Assembly: GCF_014217215.1 (NCBI RefSeq)
Contig: NZ_CP056080.1
Coordinates: forward strand, 1,736,001 to 1,800,000
DNA length: 64,000 nt
From: Rothia nasimurium
GTDB lineage: Bacteria; Actinomycetota; Actinomycetes; Actinomycetales; Micrococcaceae
Direction of reading: 5' to 3'
A model generated the notes under the pieces. It worked only from the letters and a program-made list of their open reading frames with translations. It did no database searches and was not told the DNA's origin. Position 1 is the stretch's first letter; every line of letters begins with the position of its first letter. Shown piece after piece: positions 10,390 through 18,219 of the stretch. A program made the translations under genes and the position numbers.

Positions 10390-11517
10390 TTAGATCTCCA
10401 TCTTGAACTGCTGTGAGAAACGGACGTCGCCTTCAATCATGTCGCGCATATCCTGCACGCCGTTGCGGAACATGAGGGTACGTTCGATGCCCATACCAAA
10501 AGCGAAACCTGAGTAAACTTCGGGGTCAACACCGGCTGCTCGCAGCACGTTGGGGTTGACCATGCCGCAGCCGCCCCACTCAATCCAGCGGGGGCCGCCC
10601 TTGGCGTCCGGGTGCCAGACGTCCAGCTCGGCCGAGGGCTCAGTGAAGGGGAAGTAGTTGGGGCGCAGACGAATCTTTGCCTCTTCACCGAACATGGCAC
10701 GGGCCATGTGCTCCAGGGTGCCCTTGAGGTCGGCCATAGTCAGGCCCTTATCGACGGCTAGGCCCTCAATCTGGTGGAAGACCGGGGTGTGGGTGGCATC
10801 GAGCTCGTCGGTGCGGTAGACCTGGCCGGGGCAGACCACATACAGGGGTAGGTCACGAGACAGCAGGGAACGCATCTGCACCGGTGAGGTGTGAGTGCGC
10901 AGCATCAGGTGGGCGCTAGTAGGCTCCACGAAGAAGGTATCCTGCAGTTCACGCGCCGGGTGGTCAGGCTTGAAATTCAGCGAATCAAAGTTGTACCACT
11001 CTGACTCAAGTTCGGGGCCGTCGGCAATCTCCCAGCCCATGCCCACAAAGATATCGCACATCTGCTCCTGCAGGACGCTGATGGGGTGGCGGCCACCGAT
11101 ACGGCGGCGGGGAGTGTGGGCAGTGACGTCCACAGCCTCTTCAACCAGAATGCGAGCGTCGCGCTCTTCTTCCAGCTCAGCGTTACGGGCCTCAAGAGCC
11201 TTAGTCAGGCGTCCGCGCGCCTGGCCCATGAGCTTACCCACCTCAGCCTTGTGCTCCTTACGCAGATCACGCATCTGCTTATTAGCCAGGGTGAAGCCAG
11301 CCTTATCGCCGGTGAAATCCAGGCGCACGCGCTTAAGTTCTTCGAAGTCAGCGGTTTTTTCAGCGATTTCCTTCTGCGCACGCTCAAACTCGGCGGTGAA
11401 GGCTTCGCGGACGGTCGCCAGACCGTTCTCGGGGTCTTTTTCTAGAATGGCGCGAATGTTAGCCAGCACCTGGAAGGGTGTGGGGTTCTCAGGCACCTCG
11501 GGCAAAGAATCAGTCAT
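10390..11517 (-). CDS. pheS: Phenylalanine-tRNA ligase alpha subunit
   Basis: Catalytic subunit that activates phenylalanine. An N-terminal coiled coil (about 30-110) is followed by the class II core with the signatures HTSPVQ, FHQIEGL (motif 2) and [10 protein letters not shown] (motif 3). I place the start at ATG 11517, giving 375 residues, because GAGAAG sits five bases upstream; a GTG two codons earlier (11523) is possible. It is the first gene of pheST. I saw no T-box or leader peptide upstream. Confidence 0.96.
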   Translation of the reverse strand: MTDSLPEVPENPTPFQVLANIRAILEKDPENGLATVREAFTAEFERAQKEIAEKTADFEELKRVRLDFTGDKAGFTLANKQMRDLRKEHKAEVGKLMGQARGRLTKALEARNAELEEERDARILVEEAVDVTAHTPRRRIGGRHPISVLQEQMCDIFVGMGWEIADGPELESEWYNFDSLNFKPDHPARELQDTFFVEPTSAHLMLRTHTSPVQMRSLLSRDLPLYVVCPGQVYRTDELDATHTPVFHQIEGLAVDKGLTMADLKGTLEHMARAMFGEEAKIRLRPNYFPFTEPSAELDVWHPDAKGGPRWIEWGGCGMVNPNVLRAAGVDPEVYSGFAFGMGIERTLMFRNGVQDMRDMIEGDVRFSQQFKMEI

Positions 11518-11660
11518 CTGCACTTCTCTTCACATTGTGGGCGAAACGGGCGCTTACCGCGCCCAGGGCATCAAGACAATAGTTTAGTGCAAATACCGAC
11601 CGGGCGCTGTGGCTGTCTAGCTAGTGAACGATGCGAATCTAGTGAGAAAAGACTTACCGG

Positions 11661-11773
11661 AAGGTGAAGCAGGATCGCGCTCGCTGCCGACCCTCTCGCT
11701 GGTTCGCTAACGCTCACAAGCGATTCACGCCAGCCGCCGAGCCAGCAGCTTCGCTGCGAGCCTGCTTCACCTT
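11661..11773. repeat. Large palindromic intergenic element upstream of pheS
   Basis: A perfect 13-base inverted pair (AAGGTGAAGCAGG at 11661-11673 and its complement at 11761-11773) encloses about 87 bases with nested complementarity (CTCGCTGC near 11690 with GCTGCGAG near 11753). The core resembles the element at 2084-2191, sharing TCGCTA, CGCTC, GATTCA and GCCAGCC in the same order. The right arm covers the last codons of the leftward membrane-protein gene that ends at 11767. Confidence 0.7.
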
Positions 11774-12192
11774 ACCCTCTCGAAGAAAACCCGAGCGCTA
11801 GGAGTGAAGGTTAGGGCAAGCCAGGTCAGGTTGGCTAGGGACCACACCAGGAACCCGGTTATAGCCATTGGGCCGACAGCAGGGGGCGTAACCCAGATAA
11901 GTGAAAGAAGCGAAACAGTGCTGATGATGGTACAGACAAGCCCGAGCAGGTTAGCGGCTCCTGCTTTTTGCCAGGTACCAGTGCGGCGGATAACCCAGAT
12001 ATAGAGCAAAGAGGTGAGGGCGATTGAAATAACAGCACTCACGATTCCTCGTGTACCGCTGATATCAAGGGAAGTAACCGTTAGCGTCAGGTAAGCGATA
12101 CCCGACAGCACTAAAATGCCCTGCATTACTCGGATAACCGTGGGCACCTCTCCCCTACTAAAGGCCAGTTGCTGTTTCTCTTTGTCTTTCAT
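11767..12192 (-). CDS. Small membrane protein with four predicted helices, unknown function
   Basis: I do not recognise the family. The 141 residues hold four hydrophobic stretches at about 21-41, 49-70, 78-100 and 107-128, with a basic loop (RRTGTWQKAG) and a basic C-terminus, so an integral membrane protein is likely. A ribosome site (AGGAGG) stands a few bases before the ATG. It is close to the broken small membrane gene upstream (12316-12645) and the two may have formed one unit. Its last codons overlap the right arm of the palindromic element at 11661-11773, suggesting the repeat was inserted at, or reshaped, the gene end. Confidence 0.65.
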   Translation of the reverse strand: MKDKEKQQLAFSRGEVPTVIRVMQGILVLSGIAYLTLTVTSLDISGTRGIVSAVISIALTSLLYIWVIRRTGTWQKAGAANLLGLVCTIISTVSLLSLIWVTPPAVGPMAITGFLVWSLANLTWLALTFTPSARVFFERVR

Positions 12193-12269
12193 AAATCATC
12201 AGCCTCCTTTCTTTCAGGGTAGTGACCAGCCGGCCACGGTTCAAGATTATGAAGCTCGCACAGAAATGG

Positions 12270-12296
12270 ACCCTCCGGATCAACCGGAGGGCCCAT
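12270..12296 (-). terminator. Possible hairpin after the broken membrane gene
   Basis: GGACCCTCCGG and CCGGAGGGCCC form a near-perfect stem with a five-base loop about 20 bases after the stop of the pseudogene. There is no clear T-run, so termination is only likely. Confidence 0.45.
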
Positions 12297-12315
12297 CACA
12301 GCTTGAAGATAAGGT

Positions 12316-12645
12316 CTAGCGCAAGATTGAAGCAACGGACTTATTCGATACCGCAACAATCCAGACGATGGCCAGAACCAGCCACAGAACGCAGAGTGCA
12401 ACAACAATAATCGAAATATAGATTGAGCCCAGCGCCGAGGTTGCGGGTGTCAGCACGTAACTTAGCACCTGCACCAGCAGGTAAACAACAGCTGTAGCTA
12501 AGAGAATGACCTGTGAGCGCTTGTGCTTCTGCTCAGCGTCGGGAGCTACCGGCTGCTGCCCAAATTCGGGCTAACCGCCCATATACATGGCTTGGGTATC
12601 GTTCGGCGCGGAGTAATCATTAGTTCCGTAGGGTGTCTGCAACAT
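12316..12645 (-). pseudogene. Small membrane protein gene interrupted by an in-frame amber codon
   Basis: Reading leftward from ATG 12645, which has a GGAGG ribosome site, the frame runs 24 codons, meets TAG at 12573-12571, then stays open for a further 84 codons to a TAG at 12318-12316. The downstream part is clearly protein-like: a basic segment (EQKHKRSQ) followed by two hydrophobic helices (VILLATAVVYLLVQVLSYVL and, near the end, IYISIIVVALCVLWLVLAIV). The full product would have been 108 residues with a soluble N-terminal tail and two membrane helices. One substitution explains the break, so it may be a recent pseudogene, a strain variant or a sequencing error. The family is unknown. Confidence 0.65.
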
Positions 12646-12755
12646 GTCTAAACCTCCATGTAAAAGATGTGTTGCGTACTACACATCACACCGGAGATAA
12701 AAGTCAGACACCTTATATTCTCACTGGGGCAGGTTCTATTACGCTTCGCTACAGG

Positions 12756-13199
12756 TTAGGCGGCGCGGACGCCCGCCAGCAGCTCCTCGACAATAGGAAA
12801 GTCAGCGGGAATCCAGGGCAGCTCCAGCACCGTGGCATCAAGCTGGACCCAGCGTAACTCAGCGTGGTCTTGCAGGGCGGTGGCGCGTCCGTCCGTAATT
12901 TCTGCAAACCAAACCCGCATAGCGGCCTTCTCGTTCAGCACCCAGCCCTGGGGGTGGGGGCCGGTGATTTCAGTACCGAGCCGGGCGGTGATGCCAAGCT
13001 CTTCGCGGAGTTCACGCAGCAGGGCCTCCTCGCATGCTTCGCCGGGTTCGACCTTACCGCCGGGGAACTCCCACAGGCCCGCGAGCGCGGGCGGGGCTGA
13101 GCGCTGGCCGACCAGCAGGCGGGTGGGAGTAGCCAGGGAATCGACGATGGCAGCCCCGACCACCTGCACCGGGTAGACGGTGTTGGTGTGCTCCCCCAC
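12756..13199 (-). CDS. NUDIX hydrolase, MutT-like
   Basis: Hydrolyses a nucleoside diphosphate linked to another group; the family member MutT removes oxidised 8-oxo-dGTP. The 147 residues contain a complete Nudix box at about 46-68 (GGKVEPGEACEEA followed by LLRELREELGI), with the metal-binding REL-EE core intact. The N-terminal VVGAAIVD strand and WEFPGGKV are typical of the MutT branch, so mutation avoidance is a reasonable but unproven role. The GTG start shares its first base with the stop codon of the upstream methyltransferase gene (TAGTG), indicating coupled translation. Confidence 0.88.
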   Translation of the reverse strand: MGEHTNTVYPVQVVGAAIVDSLATPTRLLVGQRSAPPALAGLWEFPGGKVEPGEACEEALLRELREELGITARLGTEITGPHPQGWVLNEKAAMRVWFAEITDGRATALQDHAELRWVQLDATVLELPWIPADFPIVEELLAGVRAA

Positions 13200-14134
13200 T
13201 AGTCGCCCTTGCGGTTCTGGGCCAGGGATGAGGCGAAGAGGCAGACGCCAGCTGCCATGCCGACGTTCAGCGATTCGGCGGCACCGCGCAGGGGCACGGC
13301 CACGCGCAGGGAGGCGGCGGCTTTTTCTTCGTCACTTAGACCCGCAGCCTCGTTTCCGAAGAGCCACATGGTGGGCTTGGCCAGGTCGTACTTAACCTTC
13401 TTGCGGGGTTCGACGCCGTTGCGCAGGGCGAAGGCGGCGTCCTGGAGGTCGTCGAGGGAGACTCGACCGTAGCCGTCCGCTGCGAGCACGCCGATGCCCT
13501 GGGCCTTGGCGTCTTCGGCGAAGTCTTCGAGGTCGATGCCCTGGAGAACGGGCACGTGGAAGAGGGAGCCTGCGGTGGAGCGCACTGCCTTGGGGTTGTA
13601 GAGGTCAACTGCGCCCTTGGTGGTGACGATGAGGTCAGCGCCGGCGGCGTCGGCGGCACGCAGGATGGTGCCTGCGTTGCCGGGGTCCTGAACACGGGCA
13701 AGGACGGCGATGAGCTTGGGGTTGATGGCGCCCTCGCCCCAGATGTCGGAGGGAGCGATGTCGTTCTGGAAGGCAACGGCAATGATGCCCTGGGGGCTGA
13801 CGGACTCTGCCATGGCGGCGAGGACGGGCTCGGTCACCATGCGCATGAAGACCTTGCGGCCGGGCTCGGGGGTGGGGGTGCCGTGGACGCCTTCGAGCAG
13901 GTCAACGATGTCGGGGTGACGGTCGAAGGCACGCTCGGTGATGTAGACGGCGTCGAGCAGGGGCTTGGTCTGGTGGGCTTTGAGGGCTTCGCGGACGGCC
14001 TGCGGCCCCTCGACCAGGAAGTGCCCGGTCTTGGTGCGGGCTGCCCGGGTGGCAAGCTTGGCGATGTCTTTGACGCGGTCTGCCTGGGGGTTTTCCATGA
14101 CGACGGGGGTGCTGAGGCGTTCTTTGAAGTCCAT
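13199..14134 (-). CDS. SpoU/TrmH family RNA 2'-O-ribose methyltransferase
   Basis: Transfers methyl from S-adenosylmethionine to a ribose of rRNA or tRNA. The 311 residues show an N-terminal L30e-like substrate-binding domain (about 25-130; FLVEGPQAVREAL) and a C-terminal SPOUT knot with the three motifs: RVQDPGNAGTILRAADAAG (about 160), WLFGNEAAGL (about 257) and VPLRGAAESLNVGMAAGV (about 282). This matches the 23S rRNA methyltransferases of the RlmB/TsnR type, but the target nucleotide cannot be told. ATG at residue 13 is an alternative start. It overlaps the NUDIX gene by one base. Confidence 0.9.
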   Translation of the reverse strand: MDFKERLSTPVVMENPQADRVKDIAKLATRAARTKTGHFLVEGPQAVREALKAHQTKPLLDAVYITERAFDRHPDIVDLLEGVHGTPTPEPGRKVFMRMVTEPVLAAMAESVSPQGIIAVAFQNDIAPSDIWGEGAINPKLIAVLARVQDPGNAGTILRAADAAGADLIVTTKGAVDLYNPKAVRSTAGSLFHVPVLQGIDLEDFAEDAKAQGIGVLAADGYGRVSLDDLQDAAFALRNGVEPRKKVKYDLAKPTMWLFGNEAAGLSDEEKAAASLRVAVPLRGAAESLNVGMAAGVCLFASSLAQNRKGD

Positions 14135-14342
14135 AGGGTCTATTGTCTCACGGCTAGTTTGCTGGCCAGTCAGATTGTGGGGAAGGACGCTGTGGGGCGG
14201 GTTTGCTCTTGTTAGAAAGTGGGTGCGGGGACACAGACAGAGTTAGCTGTGCTTGGTAAGGTAGTAGACACGAAACCTGTATTTTTCGCGCCCTTTTCTG
14301 GTCAACGTCGCCCAGCTATCAGGTTGATGGTAAGGAGTTATC

Positions 14343-14936
14343 TTGAAAACTGATCTTGAAAAGTATGTTCAGATTTTTGAGCAGTTCCTTTGCCATGCCC
14401 ACAATGAGGGTTTGTCTTCTGTGAATCATTTAAAGTTGATGAAGCTTGTGTGGGCTGCTGACCGTTTTCACCTGCGTCAGTTTGGCCGGACTGTTACTGG
14501 CGATACCTATGTTGCGATGAAGAATGGCCCTGTGGCTTCTGAGGGGCTTGATGTTATTCGTGAATCTGGCACCGGGTATTCGTTGCTTTCCCCGGATCAG
14601 CGTCAGTTTGTTGAAGAATTTATTGACTTCACGAATCATGAGGTTTCGCTGAAGTCTTCATGCGGTGACGATTTGTTGTCGCCCTCTGAGAAAATGATGA
14701 TTCAGAAGTCGTGGGAGACTTTTAAGGGCTTTGACCCCTTCTATTTGGCGAATTCGATTACCCATCAGTACCCGGAGTGGTCGAAGTTTGAAGGTTTTTT
14801 CGAGCTTCAGCCTAAGAGCCGCCGGGCAATGTCTCTTGAGGATTTCTTTTTGAACCCTGAGAGCGACTCTTTTTTTGCACAGGATGAACAGACTCTAGAA
14901 GCTGCCCACGATATTTTTGTTTTAGATCATTCTTAG
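14343..14936 (+). CDS. Panacea-domain (SocA/GepA-like, DUF4065) protein, probable antitoxin
   Basis: The 197 residues contain the Panacea core: NHLKLMKLVWAADRFHLRQFG at about 24-44 followed by the typical GDTYVAMKNGPV at about 49-60. Panacea proteins are known as antitoxins that neutralise many unrelated toxins. The TTG start is supported by TAAGGAG five bases upstream. The partner gene at 14976 begins 39 bp after the stop, fitting a two-gene toxin-antitoxin operon with the antitoxin first. The base composition is clearly more AT-rich than the host genes to the left, marking the left side of an acquired island. It could instead be a phage-derived regulator, since SocA/GepA relatives occur in prophages. 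Confidence 0.8.
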   Translation: MKTDLEKYVQIFEQFLCHAHNEGLSSVNHLKLMKLVWAADRFHLRQFGRTVTGDTYVAMKNGPVASEGLDVIRESGTGYSLLSPDQRQFVEEFIDFTNHEVSLKSSCGDDLLSPSEKMMIQKSWETFKGFDPFYLANSITHQYPEWSKFEGFFELQPKSRRAMSLEDFFLNPESDSFFAQDEQTLEAAHDIFVLDHS

Positions 14937-14975
14937 CTAGCAACCGCGTAAGTAGTCGTTTGGTGGGAGCTTGCT

Positions 14976-15461
14976 GTGCTTGAGAAGAATCTTGATTTAT
15001 GGGCGTTGTCTGTTCGTGTAGGCGCCGTCTTTAAGTTTCGTGGCGAAAAGCCCTTTCCTGCGAACCGCGAGGTGGGCCATCATTTCATTGTTGTAGGTGT
15101 TGATGAGAAACGCCAGCAGTTGTACTACGTGGTAAATGGTAGTTCTAAGGTGTCACGTTGGAAGGCGAATATTCATAGAACTTTAGGGGCGTTTCCTGGT
15201 GTTCGCCCGGAAGATACCTATGTGGTTATTCCTGGTGGTCAGACCCCGTACTTCCCTCGGGAGACAATGGTGAACTGCAATGCGGTTCATTCTTTATCGC
15301 TTGAAGATTTGAAGAGGGGAGAATTTGAGATGGTCAGCCCAAGTTATCTGGACGAGAGCAACCTGAGATTCTTGTTTCAGATTTTAAGGGCTGTGGTTGC
15401 TAGTCCCCAGGTCAGCGAGAGAGCAAAGAGGAAAGCTAAAGACCTTCTTGAGGAGAACTAG
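14976..15461 (+). CDS. Unknown protein, candidate toxin partner of the Panacea protein
   Basis: I do not recognise a named family. The 161 residues begin with a beta-rich part (about 10-85: RVGAVFKFRG, then GHHFIVVGVD and QLYYVVNGSS) that looks like a small SH3-type barrel as in PemK/MazF-like RNases, though no catalytic residues can be assigned. A conserved-looking middle (PYFPRETMVNCNAVH, about 94-108) and a helical, basic C-terminus (about 130-161) follow. The GTG start has a GGGAG ribosome site. Its position directly downstream of a Panacea antitoxin is the main reason to suspect a toxin. Base composition matches the island. Confidence 0.55.
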   Translation: MLEKNLDLWALSVRVGAVFKFRGEKPFPANREVGHHFIVVGVDEKRQQLYYVVNGSSKVSRWKANIHRTLGAFPGVRPEDTYVVIPGGQTPYFPRETMVNCNAVHSLSLEDLKRGEFEMVSPSYLDESNLRFLFQILRAVVASPQVSERAKRKAKDLLEEN

Positions 15462-15540
15462 CCCGAGAAGCAAATAAATCTGTTGAAGTTCAAGGAGATA
15501 GGCCTGTTTGCTTTGCTAGCTGAGTAGTAGTCTTTTCTTA

Positions 15541-15753
15541 ACCGTTCAGCCCGCACCACCTCTTGGAGGTGGTGGTGGGCTGGATCTCTTTAAGGCTGCG
15601 AATGGCAAGGACGCGGTGGGGTGGGGTAAGCCTGAGACAATGAAGATGGTGAGGGAACATAGGATTCCCTTTGAGGTGTCGATAGACCCGTTTTATTCCA
15701 AGGCCAAGGTGAGCATGTTGCGCCGGTCTGTTGCTCAGGTTAAAGAGAGTTAA
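15541..15753 (+). pseudogene. C-terminal remnant of a RelB/DinJ-family antitoxin gene
   Basis: One frame from 15541 to the TAA at 15751-15753 reads as the end of a RelB/DinJ-type antitoxin: KMVREHRIPFEVSIDPFYSK followed by LRRSVAQVKES, where IPFEVS and DPFYSK-x6-LRRSVAQ are typical of the actinobacterial branch. No start codon and no N-terminal ribbon-helix-helix part are present before it; an in-frame TAG lies about 25 bases upstream. No RelE/YafQ toxin follows. It is therefore a truncated leftover next to a live-looking toxin-antitoxin pair. A nine-base hairpin (CACCACCTC and its complement, 15554-15574) falls inside the fragment. Confidence 0.6.
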
Positions 15754-15921
15754 CCTCTCATGGCGTGTAGCTGCTGGCAAGGCATTGCTTACGCCCACCT
15801 GAGTTGAGGTATCAGCTTATGGGGATAACGAATTGGTAAGCGAAAAGTTATGATGTTGAGGGGTGTAGATAGTCTCGACAAGAGCACCCCCGTTCGGACA
15901 ATAACTGCAAGGCGGTACATC

Positions 15922-16593
15922 ATGGCAGATTCTGCTGATCTCAAGGAAGAGCTCCTCGTTAAATCTAAGCAACGAGTTGCCGACCACGGTGAAGTGTTTA
16001 CACCTGCTCATATCGTTGAGGCCATGCTCAACCTTGTCAAAGATGAGTCTGAACGTATCGACTCACGGTTTCTGGAACCTGCCTGCGGTGAGGGCAACTT
16101 TCTGGTGCAGGTACTGCTACGAAAATTAGCAACTGTTCAGGACCGTTACGGTAAAAATGAGTTTGAACGCCGGCACTATGCTCTGCTCGGACTGATGTGC
16201 ATTTACGGTATCGAGTTACTTGAAGATAACGCCCAAATTTGCCGCGAAAACCTAGCTAGTATCTTTGACGCTTTTGTCAATGACGACAGTTCCCCCGAAT
16301 GGGGTGTGGCAGCTCGCAAAGTTCTTGAGGCCAATATTGTTCAAGCTGATGCTCTGACCTTACTCCGCCCAAACGGTGAAGCAATTATTTTTCCTGAGTG
16401 GGGCTATCTGACTAAGGGGAAGTTCCAGCGCCGAGATTTTTCTTTCGAGAACCTTACTAAGGGCAAGAACCTTGCTCAAGGTAATGAGCATACAGATAGT
16501 CTCTTTGGGGAGCTTGAAGCAGAGAGCATTTTTGATCCGGTACACACCCACAAGCCAATGACGGTCAAGCAGATAGCAGAACTGGACGGATAG
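15922..16593 (+). CDS. N6-adenine DNA methylase-like protein without the NPPY motif
   Basis: First gene of a restriction-modification operon. From ATG 15922 (AAGGCGG upstream) it has 223 residues; an earlier ATG at 15850 would add 24 residues with no good ribosome site. It shows EVFTPAHIVEAMLNLV (about 25-40) and the S-adenosylmethionine motif FLEPACGEGNF (about 56-66), then YGIELLEDNAQICRENL and NIVQADAL, as in gamma-class adenine methylases. The expected catalytic (D/N)PPY motif is absent; the protein goes into FPEWGYLTKGKFQRRDFSF and ends. It probably works as a partner of the next methylase, which does have NPPY. The stop codon directly abuts the next start codon. Confidence 0.8.
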   Translation: MADSADLKEELLVKSKQRVADHGEVFTPAHIVEAMLNLVKDESERIDSRFLEPACGEGNFLVQVLLRKLATVQDRYGKNEFERRHYALLGLMCIYGIELLEDNAQICRENLASIFDAFVNDDSSPEWGVAARKVLEANIVQADALTLLRPNGEAIIFPEWGYLTKGKFQRRDFSFENLTKGKNLAQGNEHTDSLFGELEAESIFDPVHTHKPMTVKQIAELDG

Positions 16594-18219
16594 ATGACAG
16601 AAAACAATCTGTTAAGGGGCCATAACCCTGATGTTTTGACCTGCATAGCAAACCTCTCAAACGACGAGGTCTTCACTCCGCCCTCTTTAGCTATTGCCAT
16701 GCTCGACCAGGTGGCTCGCGCCTGGGAGGAGCGTTTTGGTGAGGATATTTGGTCTAATCCTGATGTGAAATTTTTGGACCCTTTCACGAAGTCAGGAGTC
16801 TTCTTGCGTGAAATAACTTCACGCCTGGTAAAGGGACTCGAAGACAAAATTCCCGATGTTCAAGAGAGGGTCAATCATATTTTGACCCGCCAGGTCTACG
16901 GGATAGCGATTACTGAGGTCACGGCTCTAATAGCCCGGCGTAGTGTTTATTGTTCTAAGTGGGCCTCGAAAAAACATTCAATTTGTACTGCTTTTGAGAC
17001 TGATGACGGCAATATCTGGTTTGAGCGGGTAGAGCACACTTGGGCTGGTGGGAAGAAGAAGCTCATCAGTCGCAAAAACGCTAAGACAAAGAAGTACGTC
17101 TACGTCAATAGACGCTGTTCTTTCTGTGGAGCTAACGAAGCGGAATATAGCCGAGGTGATGACTTTGAATCCCATGCCTACGCTTTTATACACACAGACG
17201 AACCTCGAACACTGATAAGAAAGATTTTTGGAGAAGATATGCAGTTTGACGTCGTGATTGGCAACCCGCCTTACCAGCTCTCAGATGGTGGGCATGGGGC
17301 CTCTGCTTCTCCTATCTACCAGCACTTTGTTGAGAAGGCTTTAGAGCTTGACCCAAAGTATGCGGTCTTTATTACCCCATCGCGGTGGTTTGCTGGTGGT
17401 AAGGGCTTAGATGAATACCGGCAAAAAATGCTATCTGATCACCGCATGAAAGCACTCGTAGACTACCCTAAACTCTATGAGGCCTTCCCCGGTGTAAAAA
17501 TTCGTGGTGGTGTTTCCTACTTCCTCTGGGATAAGAATCATGACGGTAAGTGTAGCGTTCAAACTATCTGGGACGGAAAGCCCACAGGAGAGCCTATCGA
17601 GCGGTACCTTGACCAGTTTGATGTATTGGTGAGATCCAATCAGGCGGTTTCTATTCTCGAAAAGGTACAAGCCTTTGAAGAGGCAACAATGGATACACAT
17701 ATTTCAAGCCGAAAGCCATTTGGACTTGCAACTAACTACGTTGGTAAGTCCTCACCTCGTGGTTTAGAAGAACCACTTATGCTCTATGCAAATCAAAAAG
17801 TGATCTGGGCTGAAAAGAGCTCAATCACTGTAAATGTCGATTGGATTGACCAGTGGAAAGTCTTGATGACGAAAGTTCATGGCACCAGTGCAGCAGTTGA
17901 AACCATGTTCCTGTCGCGTCCCATCATCGCAGAGCCAGGAACAGCTTGTACTGAGACCTACCTAGTTGCTGGTCACTTCGACACTGAGGATGAGGCAAAG
18001 AGTCTAGCCTCCTACCTTAGAACCCAGTTCGCACGTTTTCTAGTTTCCTTGAGAAAGTCGACTCAAGACGCGCCAAAACATGTCTATAGCTTTGTACCTG
18101 TTCAGAGTTGGGACCGTTCTTGGACTGATGAAGATTTATTTGCCAAGTACGGGCTAACAGACGAAGAAATCTCCTATATCCGGTCGGTTGTTCTGCCTAT
18201 GGAGGAAGAACTACTGTGA
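16594..18219 (+). CDS. Eco57I-like adenine DNA methyltransferase
   Basis: Modification subunit of the restriction-modification operon; predicted to methylate adenine N6 in the recognition site. In the 541 residues an N-terminal EVFTPPSLAIAMLDQV and a degenerate cofactor motif (FLDPFTKSGVFL, about 66-77) precede a cysteine-containing insert (YCSKWASKKHSIC and RRCSFCG, about 126-175, perhaps zinc-binding), then the catalytic VIGNPPYQLS near 221-230 and a C-terminal half that probably recognises the target. It starts immediately after the previous stop (TAGATG) and its stop overlaps the GTG of the nuclease-helicase by four bases. AT-richer than the flanking genes. Confidence 0.88.
   Translation: MTENNLLRGHNPDVLTCIANLSNDEVFTPPSLAIAMLDQVARAWEERFGEDIWSNPDVKFLDPFTKSGVFLREITSRLVKGLEDKIPDVQERVNHILTRQVYGIAITEVTALIARRSVYCSKWASKKHSICTAFETDDGNIWFERVEHTWAGGKKKLISRKNAKTKKYVYVNRRCSFCGANEAEYSRGDDFESHAYAFIHTDEPRTLIRKIFGEDMQFDVVIGNPPYQLSDGGHGASASPIYQHFVEKALELDPKYAVFITPSRWFAGGKGLDEYRQKMLSDHRMKALVDYPKLYEAFPGVKIRGGVSYFLWDKNHDGKCSVQTIWDGKPTGEPIERYLDQFDVLVRSNQAVSILEKVQAFEEATMDTHISSRKPFGLATNYVGKSSPRGLEEPLMLYANQKVIWAEKSSITVNVDWIDQWKVLMTKVHGTSAAVETMFLSRPIIAEPGTACTETYLVAGHFDTEDEAKSLASYLRTQFARFLVSLRKSTQDAPKHVYSFVPVQSWDRSWTDEDLFAKYGLTDEEISYIRSVVLPMEEELL

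Noticed and set aside
11524-11660. T-box or Phe leader peptide upstream of pheS
   Set aside because: No T-box TGG motif in a structured context and no run of Phe codons was seen; the region appears to be a plain promoter.
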